Below, one piece after another: positions 33,991-43,880 of a stretch of DNA of 64,000 bases (position 1 is the stretch's first letter; each line of letters begins with the position of its first letter). The stretch is from Chaetoderma sp. LZ-2023a (lineage: Eukaryota; Mollusca; Caudofoveata; Chaetodermatida; Chaetodermatidae). The position numbers and the translations under genes were made by a program. The stretch is taken from contig CM067367.1 in the NCBI GenBank assembly GCA_034401795.1, forward strand, positions 35,130,880 through 35,194,879, written 5' to 3'. The notes under the pieces are model-generated. The model made no database searches, was not told the origin of the DNA, and saw nothing but the letters and a program-made list of their open reading frames with translations.

Positions 33991-36290
33991 TCCGGTCTGT
34001 CGTGGAGGTACAGACCCTTGTTCTGAGAGATTAGATCTCTGGCGTCTAGCAGAGAGACTGGATTGCAGACCAGAAGGTCCAGCAGATCCGTAAACCATGA
34101 TCGGCCTGGCCAATACGGGGCGATCAGTAGTACCTGGCACTCCTCCTCTCTTATTTTTGCCAGAACTTTCGGGATGAGAATTGTTGGAGGGTACGCATAT
34201 GCGTACATCCCCTCCCAACTTATTGCCAGTGCGTCTACTGCTAAGGCTAGCGGGTCTGGGATCGGTGACACGTAAGTGACCATCTTTGCGTTTTGATTCA
34301 TCGCAAACAGGTCGACATTTGGCTTGCCCCATTGTTTGAATAGAACCTCCGCTACCGATTGGTTGAGCTGCCATTCCGTCGGACGACAAACCGTCCTTCG
34401 ACTGAGAGCATCCGCTAGGATGTTCAATCTTCCTGGAATGTGTGCTGCCCGAAGAATAATATTCTTCTCTTGGCACCACAGCAGAAGGTTCCAAACCATC
34501 ATACACAACTCTGGTGATCTCGTCCCGCCCTGGCGGTTCAAATAAGACACCACTGTCGAGTTGTCTGTCCTTATTAGGACAACTTTGCCTTGAATCAGGC
34601 TCTCGAACTTTCGAAGTGCTAATACCACCGCTAGTAGTTCGAGCACATTGATATGTTTCTGCGCATTGGTCCGATCCCATTCCCCTGACACTGACTGATT
34701 GTCCAATACCGCTCCCCAACCCGTCAACGATGCATCCGTAAAGATGGACATCTGAGGTTGAGGAGGTTGTAGCAGAACACCTCGCAGGAGATTCTGTTCG
34801 GATAACCACCACTGAAGGTGGAATATCAACGGTTCTTTGACTGGAATCCTCAGAGATAACGGATCCGTTTTCTGAGACCAGAATGACATTAGATACATCT
34901 GAATTGGCCTGCGCCCGAGTGCCGCATATGGAACCACCCTCTCCAGAGATACTAGTAACCCCAGTATCCTGAGAAACAGATAGGCTCCTAGAGAAACCGA
35001 CTCCAAAACTGCAATCAGGCTTTTGACTCTGCTCTCCGCCGGAAAAGCTACGCCGTCCCTGAGATTGAAAAAAATTCCCAGATAGACAAACTCCTGGGAT
35101 GGAGTCAGTTCTGATTTCTCTAGATTTACAATCCAACCTAGATCCTTTAATAAGGCTAGGACTACCTGCAGATTGCTGCGCAGAGTGACTGGACTCCCCG
35201 CCTTCAGCAGCCAGTCGTCTATGTACGTGTGAACAGCTATGTTTCTCCTGCGAAGTAAAGAAGTCATGGCGAGAACCACCTTGGTGAAGACCCTCGGAGC
35301 TGTGGTCAGGCCGAACGGGAGAGCATTGAATTCCCAAACATTGTCTTGGAATGCAAAGCGAAGGTACTTCTGAAAAGGAATTGACATTGGAATATGAAAA
35401 TATGCATCCTTCAGATCTATCGACACTCCCCACATGCCTTTCCTCAGCCCTGTCATTACTGCTGCAACAGTCTCCATCTGAAATTTGGGAGAAAGAATTA
35501 ACTTGTTCAACGGTTTGAGATTGAGAATTGGTCTCCATCCTCCGGTACGCTTCGGAATGAGGAACATGATCGAATAGAAGCCCCGAGAAGACTGATCCTT
35601 GACTAAATGAATGGCCTTCTTCTGATGAAGAGATTGTATTTCTGACCGAATGGCGCCTAGACGATCTGATTCCCTTGGAACAGGAGTCCATATTGGAGTC
35701 GAGGTTAACGGAACTAACGATTGATGGATGAGCCAGTCCGGATCGTAGCCGTTTCTTATCCACTGACAAACTAAACAGTCGCGCACGACCTGTTCCCATT
35801 GGTTTAGGAATAGCTGAAGTCTGCCTCCGACGGAAGGAATCTGCACACAATAGTCGGTCAAGATTAGCCGATAAGACGCTAAATCGCTTGGGTGAAGATT
35901 CTCGACTCCATCTGTCTCCGAAGCTATCGGTAGTGGTTCCGCCGGAAACCCGTCAGGAACGAGCCCCACGGCTATCCTTATGGTAGCCGCCTCGGCCCGA
36001 ACCGCCACCCTTCCTGTCTTCCTCATACGGCCTCTTACTAGAGGACTTGTATGAGGACGAACGGCCAGGTCCTTGCGATCCGGATGGCCTATGGGCATCA
36101 CGGCCAGAAGGACGGAAGGGCGATCTAGGACGCTGCCTCTGCTGCTCCTGTCTATGCTGACGGTAGGACTGTTGCGGCTGAGTCCTCTTTGTCGACTTCC
36201 ACGACTTGCCGACCACTTCTTGCTCCGCCACCATTGACGCAACCTTGGAGAGTGCTTGTCGTGCCGAGCCGCCGAACAAGCCTGGACCAA
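33795..36290 (-). CDS. DIRS copy 2 RT / RNase H open frame
   Basis: Open frame of 831 codons; the given start is only the first possible one, and it overlaps ORF1. RT motifs: VSIDLKDAYFHIPM, FNALPFGLTTAPRVFTKV and YIDDWLL (about 35215). RNase H motifs: FTDASLTGWGAVL, KHINVLELLAV, LIRTDNSTVVSYLNRQ and ADALSRRTV. A further conserved part follows (YPPTILIPKVLAKIRE, APYWPGRSWF). Together these would copy the element RNA into DNA. Part of an old mobile element, not a host gene. Confidence 0.85.
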   Translation of the reverse strand: MVQACSAARHDKHSPRLRQWWRSKKWSASRGSRQRGLSRNSPTVSIDRSSRGSVLDRPSVLLAVMPIGHPDRKDLAVRPHTSPLVRGRMRKTGRVAVRAEAATIRIAVGLVPDGFPAEPLPIASETDGVENLHPSDLASYRLILTDYCVQIPSVGGRLQLFLNQWEQVVRDCLVCQWIRNGYDPDWLIHQSLVPLTSTPIWTPVPRESDRLGAIRSEIQSLHQKKAIHLVKDQSSRGFYSIMFLIPKRTGGWRPILNLKPLNKLILSPKFQMETVAAVMTGLRKGMWGVSIDLKDAYFHIPMSIPFQKYLRFAFQDNVWEFNALPFGLTTAPRVFTKVVLAMTSLLRRRNIAVHTYIDDWLLKAGSPVTLRSNLQVVLALLKDLGWIVNLEKSELTPSQEFVYLGIFFNLRDGVAFPAESRVKSLIAVLESVSLGAYLFLRILGLLVSLERVVPYAALGRRPIQMYLMSFWSQKTDPLSLRIPVKEPLIFHLQWWLSEQNLLRGVLLQPPQPQMSIFTDASLTGWGAVLDNQSVSGEWDRTNAQKHINVLELLAVVLALRKFESLIQGKVVLIRTDNSTVVSYLNRQGGTRSPELCMMVWNLLLWCQEKNIILRAAHIPGRLNILADALSRRTVCRPTEWQLNQSVAEVLFKQWGKPNVDLFAMNQNAKMVTYVSPIPDPLALAVDALAISWEGMYAYAYPPTILIPKVLAKIREEECQVLLIAPYWPGRSWFTDLLDLLVCNPVSLLDARDLISQNKGLYLHDRPEMFKLTAWMLSSSVQLRVAFLSKQRSLLLQPEEFQPQRHIIIESTNLHSGVREEILIPFLHLFNT

Positions 36291-37944
36291 TGAAGGGCGC
36301 AGAAGATAATGCAGCCCTCATTTCCGGTCCTGGTTCTACACAATCGAGAACCATTCTCCGTCGCTCTGCCAACGTTCTAGTGATTACCCTGGCCAGGCAA
36401 TCCTGAGACAGGCGCATGGTGTCCAGAATTACTCCGGGAGCAGCCTCTGGCACCTGTCCGCCTTCCGCCGTGCAGTCCAGCATACCCTGCAAGACGGTAC
36501 ACCCGTGCGACAGCGCAGCCATGGCTGCCCTCGCCGCATCCTCAATGAGCGTAAGCTCATTGAACGGGTCTTTGTTGGTCTGCGAAACCAAAGGACGTGA
36601 CCGCCCCTTAGCCTTCCCAGCTAACGGCCTATTCAGTGCCTCTTGTTCCGCAACGGAAAGCCGTGGAACCCGGGCGTACTGATGATAGGCCAGCTCCGGA
36701 AAACGGACCCTACTCCTTATCCCCTTCGGGGCCTTTGGTAATCCATAGTCTGGCTGAACCAGACGGTATGCCGCAACTTCCAACATGTCAGAAGTCTGCG
36801 TATCCAATGGGAGTGTCGGCATGGCAGAAGAGCCACTTGACAGAGCGCTAGCCGCACGCTCTGACATCTGTTCCATCGCCGGATCGCGCTGAGATCCTAG
36901 ATCAGATGCCAACCCGAGATGATTGGTCATCCATCCAAGGACCTGCACCCATTCAGCTTCGGTGCAGAAAACGGACTCGTCCATCAAAGAACTGCCGTTC
37001 TCATCCTCCCTCTCTCCCTTAGATGAGAGGGCCACCGACGATCCATGCTGGGCGCTATGATACGCGTCTCTGCCAGGACAGAGCGCATCCATAACGTGAC
37101 TACCGGCGGCACCAGTGTCTAACGAATCGCCAGACACGGATTCCCCGCAATCCATCGGCTCCCGCACGGGATCCGGGACTACGACCGCCTTAACTACGGC
37201 TGGTACCGTCACTCCGATAGGAGCCGCACCTAACGCCGCCGGGATACCAGCAGGAACCGCAAAACACGGCTCCGCCGGCATTTCCGGTTGCACAAATAGC
37301 GGATGGAATATGCCAGACGGAACGTCGACATCACCATCCGCCTGGCAAACCCGTACAAATCCCGAGGGCGACCCCTGGGACGTACTAGGCCTTGCCGTCA
37401 TCGAAAGATCTGGCATGCCGGAATCCTCCATTAGCAGCAGATCTTCCTCCTCTACCGTCGGCTCTTGAGCCAAGGACAGAGAAGGGGCAGGTGCATGACC
37501 CTCAGCAGAACTAGCCGGACCACCTAATGGTTGTCCTGCACCAGCTTGCCTCACCGGGACCGTGGACTGCAATGAGTCAAACATCGCCTTGAACTGGGCC
37601 GCCCATACGCCCAGCGCTGAATCCATTCGTTCATTCAGACGACCTTCAAGTCCCATAAGAGACGCCTGCTGCAACTTCGCTGCCTTGTCCTTCGCGATCC
37701 TCTCCAGCCTCGCACGTCGATCCCTGTCAAACTCTGCCACCATTGCCGACGACCACTTCACGCACACATCACAAGGGCTGCCGACCTTACACTGAGCGCA
37801 CGCCACACAGTGATGTCCCAAGTACTTCCGCTTCATGAACCTGTTGCACTTCTGGCACAACGTGTCCGGATTCTTAGGTTTCTGCGAACACAGAGAAAAA
37901 TTAAAACGCTGCACATGACAAATGATGACGAGCAATACGCACAA
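35953..37944 (-). CDS. DIRS copy 2 ORF1 (gag-like)
   Basis: Open frame of 663 codons matching ORF1 of copy 1. It has a Cys/His-rich N-terminal segment (CQKC, HHCVAC, CKVG, CDVC), long Ser/Pro/Ala-rich linkers, a conserved middle block (FPELAYHQYARVPRLSV; GKAKGRSRPLVSQTN), ARQALSKVASMVAEQE, and an Arg/Ser/Gly-rich basic tail. The frame has no ATG at its first codon and a CTCTGTGTTCGCAG-like acceptor tract lies soon after, so the real N-terminus may be spliced. Probably the RNA- or particle-forming protein of the element, by analogy with other retrotransposon ORF1 products. Confidence 0.75.
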   Translation of the reverse strand: MCVLLVIICHVQRFNFSLCSQKPKNPDTLCQKCNRFMKRKYLGHHCVACAQCKVGSPCDVCVKWSSAMVAEFDRDRRARLERIAKDKAAKLQQASLMGLEGRLNERMDSALGVWAAQFKAMFDSLQSTVPVRQAGAGQPLGGPASSAEGHAPAPSLSLAQEPTVEEEDLLLMEDSGMPDLSMTARPSTSQGSPSGFVRVCQADGDVDVPSGIFHPLFVQPEMPAEPCFAVPAGIPAALGAAPIGVTVPAVVKAVVVPDPVREPMDCGESVSGDSLDTGAAGSHVMDALCPGRDAYHSAQHGSSVALSSKGEREDENGSSLMDESVFCTEAEWVQVLGWMTNHLGLASDLGSQRDPAMEQMSERAASALSSGSSAMPTLPLDTQTSDMLEVAAYRLVQPDYGLPKAPKGIRSRVRFPELAYHQYARVPRLSVAEQEALNRPLAGKAKGRSRPLVSQTNKDPFNELTLIEDAARAAMAALSHGCTVLQGMLDCTAEGGQVPEAAPGVILDTMRLSQDCLARVITRTLAERRRMVLDCVEPGPEMRAALSSAPFIGPGLFGGSARQALSKVASMVAEQEVVGKSWKSTKRTQPQQSYRQHRQEQQRQRPRSPFRPSGRDAHRPSGSQGPGRSSSYKSSSKRPYEEDRKGGGSGRGGYHKDSRGARS

Positions 37945-38535
37945 TCGACTTGATAGTTAAGATTTCTTAAACACATTAACTTTCTCTTAAATTAATGATA
38001 ATCAAGTTCTTAGGCAGGAAATATTTGAAACTTTTTTGAGTGAAAATTTTTTAAAAACACACAACTCAGCCTTTAACTAGCGTTAAATAACCAAGGCTAC
38101 ATCGCCGATCGCTACAAACACCCTCGACAACGAAGCGAAAGCTAAAATCGGCGATAAACAGAGTGCATAGACACACCAAGCCAAGAACGACATAATACAT
38201 GGGCGCCGCCATCTTGGCCAAGGGCGCATTCCTCTTTAGAGGAACCGAGTCGCAAGAGAAAATTAACCGAGTACCCGAATTAAACTAAAAGTTAACGGGT
38301 ACAGAAGCGACTCCAACAATGGCTAACATTTTAAAACAATGTGCCAATTTAAGGAAATTTCAAACAGTCATTATGGCACGAATGAATAAATTCTAGATTG
38401 ATACAACCTGCCCCTGTGATGATTTCCCCAGTTCCTCCATGAAGCCACCGATGTAAATCCTTTCAACCACCGATAACCGCTTAAATTAACGAAAATTTGA
38501 GCACACTAAAATTGCGACTTGACAAAAACGCAAAA

Positions 38536-38709
38536 TAGACGAATCTGACTGTGATTGGGAATTGACTCGGTACCTGCGGCTATGGTATTCCCGGACACAG
38601 TAGGGGCAGGACCAGGAGAGTGCGGAGTTTTAATTGTTTATTTTGAGCTAGACTAGATAATAGACATTATCATAATAGTACATCTGGTAAGTATTATTCG
38701 AAGTAGAAT
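38536..38709 (-). repeat. inverted terminal repeat (5' side), DIRS copy 2
   Basis: AGACGAATCTGACTGTGATT to AAGTATTATTCGAAGTAGAA. Counterpart of 4634-4806. Confidence 0.85.
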
Positions 38710-38880
38710 AGTTGCTCGAAAATGTCCTCTGTGGTGGTTTCGAGAAATGTCAATGTGCTAGCCAGGAGAATAATATTTTACAAACTTATCACTGGAATGA
38801 CTGCTTCAGTATCAGATCCAGTCATTCCAGTAAAAAGTTTTCAAAAATATTCTCTTGACCCACACATCTCACAAATGTCT
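38710..38880 (+). repeat. foldback A MITE, right part split by DIRS copy 2
   Basis: Continues the stub at 32020-32037: TGTCCTCTGTGGTGGTTTCG then CACTGGAATGACTGCTTCAG and CCAGTCATTCCAG. Confidence 0.65.
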
Positions 38881-38929
38881 TTGTTTGGGTCAGGAGAATA
38901 TTTTAGTTAGGAAGCTCAAAAGCTTTGTT

Positions 38930-39122
38930 TAGTCAATGTCCATTTGCAGGCCAAGAGAAGACAATCTTTTGAAAATTTACCAGTAGAATGACCAGCTCAG
39001 TTACCGTGCCAGGAATTGTAGTGGTAAATTTTCTAAAAGCATTTTCTCTTGACCTGCTTTTCTTGACATTCCTCAAGACAACTGCAGAGGCCATTTTGGC
39101 TGACTTGATCATTAAGGTGTTA
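38930..39122 (+). repeat. foldback A MITE
   Basis: GTCCATTTGCAGGCCAAGAG to TTGATCATTAAGGTGTTAA. The second arm has lost much of its match to the first. Confidence 0.65.
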
Positions 39123-39136
39123 AGTTGACACAATCA

Positions 39137-39357
39137 TACAAGAAAGGTGGTCATTTAATGCAGGTGATCATATAAGACAGATGGTCATTTAAGACAGGTG
39201 ATCATCTAAGGCAGGTGATCATATAAGACAGGTGGTCATATAAGACAGGTGATTCTTTAAGACAGATGGCCATATAAGACAGATGGTCATTTAAGATGGT
39301 GATCATATAAGGCAGGTGGTCATATAAGGCAGGTGGTTATATAAGACAAGTGGTTGC
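39137..39357 (+). repeat. 17-bp minisatellite
   Basis: About thirteen units of TATAAGACAGGTGGTCA with small variations. No coding meaning. Confidence 0.8.
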
Positions 39358-39489
39358 TTGAACATGTGTGGCTGAGCACAGAATAAAATGTGTTAATTAG
39401 GCCAATCTTATATGAAAGAAACAAGGGCAATCAAGATTTTTGCAGACCCTCGCTCTCTCGTTTTTGTCACATTGTAAAAGGTTTTCATT

Positions 39490-40340
39490 TTCCAGACATA
39501 CATTTTTTCTGATTTCCAGGATCCCGCACAAGGGTGTGTATTGTCACACCCTTGAAGAAGAACTACAAACCATCAAATGCTTTCGGATAGCATTGCAGTG
39601 GATCCCCTCACACTGTGGAGTCCAAGGAAATGAGGAAGCAGACAAGATGGCAAAGGTGGGTGCAGAAGAGAATCAGACAGAAAACATGGTTACGCATACA
39701 GAGATGAAGACTATCATCAAGTCACTCTATAGAACACCTCAATCAGAAGATGCCTACCATCATCTCTCGAGGCCAGAGCAAGTGACCATTTTTCGTCTCA
39801 GAACTGGACATAACAGACTAAACCAACACATGTACAGGCGGTTCCACCTTACGACATCGCCTGCTTGTCCTTGTGGAGAAGCAGAACAGACCACAGAGCA
39901 CATACTTCAATGTTGCAGTACGTATCAGCTGCTGAGAGAAGAGATCTGGCCTTTGTCAACCTCCTTTCTTGAAAAGCTGTATGGGCCTGTGGAAGAACTG
40001 CAGAAAACCACAGATTCCATCTTGAGAACGGCTCTCCAAGTGTGATACCAGCGATCGAAAAGAAGAAGTCACACCCTTTCCTGTGTTAAGATTTGAGCTA
40101 AATCAGACCAGTAGTTTCCACGATATCCACAGATCCATAATTTGATCCAATCTAGATCCAGGTTCTTTTATCCGCATCATGGCCACAGTCTAGAAATCCT
40201 CTTGCACGGCAAGTTCCTTTGCTGTGTTAAAGTTTGAACCAAATCGGATCAGTAGTATTTTAGATACAGCTCCGGACACACACAGATAGACACATAGACT
40301 CGGTCGCAATACCCTCTTCACCTTACGGGGCGAGGGTAAT
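39490..40340 (+). repeat. repeat D, split by a LINE
   Basis: The two sides of the LINE at 39554 belong together. The right side holds GTTTGAACCAAATCGGATCA, ACACACAGATAGACACATAG and GCAATACCCT...GGGCGAGGGTAAT. Related pieces occur at 56030-56130, 59790-59940 and 63610-63700. Left limit uncertain. Confidence 0.5.
39554..40067 (+). mobile_element. 5'-truncated LINE, RNase H end only, with target duplication
   Basis: Codes for the end of a non-LTR pol with an RNase H domain. LQWIPSHCGVQGNEEADKMAK carries the family His and Asp residues. The usual tail follows, with QVTIFRLRTGHNRLNQHMY and a zinc-knuckle-like CPCGEAEQTTEHILQCC, and a stop near 40045. It starts abruptly inside the RNase H at GAAGAAGAACTACAAACC and ends GAAAAGAAGAAG. 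It is flanked by an exact 11-bp direct repeat GTCACACCCTT at 39543-39553 and 40068-40078. The reading frame is unbroken, so the insertion is fairly recent. Clade with RNase H, such as I or Jockey-like, is inferred. Confidence 0.85.
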
Positions 40341-40609
40341 AACTACATTAATAACAACTTCATAAACAATTATGCCACATAAATCGTGTAGGATTTCAAG
40401 GTTAACATTCAAACCATAAGCAATGTCATGGCACCAATACAATCACAGCTTAATACAATAACATGTGTATAATGCATAAAGGCTTACATGTCCTGCATAA
40501 CGGTACACAATATTTAAATATAACAAAAAATTAAAATACAAAATGCTAAGTTGGAAAACGACCCTTGGACCGGTCTAGTAGCATAATAATCATAAAGCCA
40601 CAGTCACAG

Positions 40610-41219
40610 ATTGACTTGAGAATCACCCAGCACAACGATACTGGGTGTATGTTGTTCATGACTGACTTGAGCATCAGCCAGCACAACGATACTGGGTGTA
40701 TGTTGTTCATGACTGACTTGAGAATCAGTCAACACAATGATACTGGGTGTATGTTGTTCATGACTGACTTGAGAATCAGCCAGCACAATGATACTGGGTG
40801 TATGTTGTTCATGACTGACTTGAGAATCAGCCAGCACAATGATACTGGGTGTATGATTCATGACTGACTTGAGAATCAGTCAGCACAATGATACTGGGTG
40901 TATGTTGTTCATTACTGACTTGAGAATCAGCCAGTACAATGATACTGGGTGTATGTTTTTCATGACTGACTTGAGAATCAGCCAGCACAACGATACTGGG
41001 TGTATGTTGTTCATGACTGACTTGAGAATCAACCAGCACAACAATACTGGGTGTATGTTGTTCATGACTGACTTGAGAATCAGCCAGCACAATGATACTG
41101 GGTGTATGTTGTTCATCACTGACTTGAGAATCAGCCAGCACAATGATACTGGGTGTATGTTGTTAATGACGGACTTGAGAATCAGCCAGCAGCAAAATGA
41201 TACTGGCTGTATGTTGTTC
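40610..41219 (+). repeat. 51-bp minisatellite
   Basis: About twelve units of a 51-bp repeat, marked by TTGAGAATCAGCCAGCACAA and TGATACTGGGTGTATGTTGT. One unit near 40850 is 6 bp short. Because 51 is a multiple of three, both strands stay open, but nothing suggests a protein. Confidence 0.9.
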
Positions 41220-41271
41220 TTTTATTGAGTAGAGTATATATAGAGTAAGTTTAACAACAGATGTACACAAT

Positions 41272-41429
41272 GATCGACTTCTGAAATGTGGACATTAAAA
41301 TGCTGGCAGTGAAATGATATCTGTAAACAATTCTGCTGCCTTGTAAAAGGCATATTTGGACCTAGCTAACGAAATAGCAAAGACAATTGTATCTTCAATT
41401 CTAAAATAGCTGATGTAATAAATATGCAT
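41272..41429 (+). repeat. direct repeat, left copy
   Basis: About 158 bp from GATCGACTTCTGAAATG to GCTGATGTAATAAATATGCA, repeated in the same orientation at 41851-42010. Confidence 0.75.
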
Positions 41430-41507
41430 AGATCATAACAGGCAATTTTTTTCATCATGTGCCTGGTAAAAGTAATGTAATAAAGGAAACCATTTCTCGC
41501 TATGCCC

Positions 41508-41815
41508 CCACCCCCATTTTTAGTTAGGCTCCACCCACGCTTGGCCCATTTGAGATTGATCAAACACTGAATTCCCAGAAGCCCAATAGCAAGGTAACCT
41601 GTTGAATATTTTGAAACTAATGACTGGGTGCTGTTGCTGCCAGCCCAGTAAAATTAGTTTCAAAATATACCACAAAATCTTTATAAAATAGTATATTCCA
41701 TCAAACACATACAGGTCATACACTTGAGACTATTCCATCTTCATAACAGAGTATTTCTGTCAGCAATGATTGTGACATCAGCCTACATGTGACATAATTG
41801 ATTACGATGTCATAC
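41508..41815 (-). repeat. TIR element C, copy 3, degenerate
   Basis: CATTTTTAGTTAGGCTCCAC, TTGATCAAACACTGAATTCC and a nested foldback B match the copies at 19310 and 30971. Confidence 0.5.
41600..41667 (+). repeat. foldback B MITE, short
   Basis: CTGTTGAATATTTTGAAACT ... TTAGTTTCAAAATATACC, nested in TIR element C copy 3. Confidence 0.65.
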
Positions 41816-41850
41816 TTGAGTAGCAGGTCGAGTTCATCAATTGTATCTTC

Positions 41851-42010
41851 GATCGACTTCTGAAATGTTGACATTAAAATGCTGGTGATGAAATGATATA
41901 TGTAGACGATTCCGCTGCCATATAAAGGCATCTTTTGGACCTAACTAATGAAATAGCCAAGACAATTGTATCTTCAATTCTAAAATAGCTGATGTAATAA
42001 AGATGCATAC
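41851..42010 (+). repeat. direct repeat, right copy
   Basis: Second copy of 41272-41429, offset 579 bp. Confidence 0.75.
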
Positions 42011-42164
42011 ATCGTAACGATCACATGACCAGGTATGTTTTCTAAACATGTGTCTGGTAACAGTCATGTACTTATTAACACTTGAAACTCCAGTGTCTCC
42101 TAGGCAGCAATGGCTCCAAGTTAAACTACTTTCAAACTCTTCATTAGAATAACAAGAAGAATAT

Positions 42165-42234
42165 GCTGAATAATTTGAAAACAATTTGACTGAAAGTTCT
42201 TGGTGGCTAAGTTAGTTTTAAAAATATTCAGCAG
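42165..42234 (+). repeat. foldback B MITE
   Basis: GCTGAATAATTTGAAAACAA ... TTTTAAAAATATTCAGC, followed by TTAAAATTATTGTCTGGTGG as at 15390. Confidence 0.7.
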
Positions 42235-42688
42235 GCCGAGAGCTATCGCCTATTAAAATTATTGTCTGGTGGCTAGCAGCAGTCAAACACTTAACCATGA
42301 ACACGTGTGACCAGCTATAGTTGTGAGTTGTAACGTAGGCAGCTCTATTCGAAATGTACAAAATTTGACAGACCATCAAGTTGCATGTTGTAATTAAAAA
42401 TAGAGGTCTCACTTTTTTTATACATTCGTAGGAGAAATACCGGTTTTGTCATAAGATGAACTTATACGATGACTTGTAGTTTGATGAGCATAGATAAAAA
42501 AGGAATATTTAATTTTTAGCTACAGTAACACTTTAAATAAAACTACCAAGACTAGAAGTATACATACAAATTTCACAATAACACAAAACAGATAGAACAA
42601 GATATGTATATAACGAAGCTACGCTATGTTAATGCTAGTCTATCAAATTCAAGCTAGGATTTCTTTCAAGAGCATGGCCAAGTTAGGC

Positions 42689-43126
42689 TAGGCTTGTGCG
42701 ATTATTGCATAGATTGATCACGAACGATTATTAAAAAATAATCGTGATTACTCGATTAATCAGCTTGGATACAAATTACCAAAAGATAGCAACAAAAGAA
42801 AATCAATGACGAAAGTTGCAATAGTGTTTAGAAAAGTCCATTTGCAGGGCAAGAGAAGACTATTTTTGAAAATGCATGACTGGAATGCCTGGCTCGAGAA
42901 TCATTCCAGTAATGCATTTTCAAAAATAGTCTTCTCTTGCCCTGCAAATTGGCATGCATTCACTAAGCAAAATGTCATTTTTCATGACTGATGGCATAGG
43001 TTTTGAAATATTTTATGCAACAGAAAATATTCACGATTATTCGATTATTTAATTTTTAATCATATAACTTCACAATTTAAAACATAATCGCGATTTTAGA
43101 TTTAATCACATAATCGTGCAAGCCTA
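42689..43126 (+). mobile_element. hAT-like non-autonomous element 1, copy 1
   Basis: 438 bp with terminal inverted repeats TAGGCTTGTGCGATTAT and ATAATCGTGCAAGCCTA and ATCGATTA-rich subterminal parts. The centre holds a foldback A copy (42823-42975). The flanking octamers (AGTTAGGC, ATTTTGCC) do not match well, so the target duplication has decayed or was lost. No transposase. Confidence 0.7.
42823..42975 (+). repeat. foldback A MITE nested in hAT-like element 1
   Basis: GTCCATTTGCAGGGCAAGAG ... CTTGCCCTGCAAATTGGCAT, with a long inner stem AAATGCATGACTGGAATG/CATTCCAGTAATGCATTTT. Confidence 0.75.
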
Positions 43127-43227
43127 ATTTTGCCAAAATTTGATGTGTCAATTTAATATGGTCCACTAAATTGTTGAAGAATTTGCACATTTTTACCTGC
43201 GTCGCTAGACACAAGGGTATATGCGAG

Positions 43228-43280
43228 CATGGAGTGTTTGTTGTTGTTGTTGTTGCTGTTGTTGTTGCTGTTGTTGTTCT
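43228..43280 (+). repeat. TTG microsatellite
   Basis: TTG repeated with occasional CTG. Confidence 0.85.
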
Positions 43281-43294
43281 TAAGACACGTTTCT

Positions 43295-43720
43295 TAATAA
43301 CTCTGGTTCTAAAGGAGGAATCTTCTCCAAATTTGGAGGGATGTATGCTCGTAGGATCCCGAGCACATGTGCAAATTTTGTGTTCTAAAATGCAACAGCA
43401 ACAGCTTTAAGCAACAGTTTACACAATAGACATCTTACGCACTCTTCAATAACTCTTGTTCTACTAGTGAAATCTTCTCCAAACACATATGCCAATTTTC
43501 TGGATAAAGACTAAAACGCAACAGATTTCAGCAACATTGTTTTCAAAATAGACATTTTCAAACTATTTTTCAATAACTAGATAATGGAGTGATCTTTTCC
43601 AAACTTGGGTTGATGCGTGTCCGAGGGGTCCCAAAGACATATGCCAATTTTACTGTCAAAAACTAAAACGCAACAACAACAGCTTTCAGTAACATTGTTT
43701 CCAAAATAGACAGTTTTGAC
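43295..43720 (+). repeat. three-unit tandem repeat
   Basis: Units begin near 43297, 43449 and 43573 with AATAACT..TT.T and AATCTTCTCCAAA. Each ends with ACGCAACA..AACAGCTTT.AG and CAATAGACAT-type words. Non-coding. Confidence 0.55.
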
Positions 43721-43880
43721 CGTATGGCGGCCCGCCTGAAAAATATGTCAACAACATGGGTATTGAACAAATTTATCCTTGTTACTTTAAACATTTATAA
43801 GCTTTAACAGACTCAACTTTAACTGTCTGTCTGCTGAATTTCTACAGACTACTTTTTCAATGACGTTTAACTCTGGGTAA

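Larger units (their letters stand above)
32038..38709 (-). mobile_element. DIRS-like tyrosine-recombinase retrotransposon, copy 2 (mostly open fossil)
   Basis: About 6.67 kb in the opposite orientation to copy 1, with the same parts: inverted terminal repeats, internal complementary region, gag-like ORF1, RT/RNase H and tyrosine recombinase. ORF1 and the RT/RNase H frame are open over long distances, and the element has about two breaks, so it looks younger or better kept than copy 1. It is inserted in a foldback A MITE without a target duplication. No methyltransferase domain was recognised. Confidence 0.88.

Noticed and set aside
39137-39357. Regular short repeats resembling a CRISPR array
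   Set aside because: Units are contiguous without spacers, and the genome is clearly animal; a simple minisatellite.
40565-41228. Open frames on both strands over the 51-bp minisatellite (MTDLRISQHNDTGC-type repeat)
   Set aside because: The unit is 17 codons long, so any stop-free unit stays open indefinitely. There are no start context, flanking exons or known domain.
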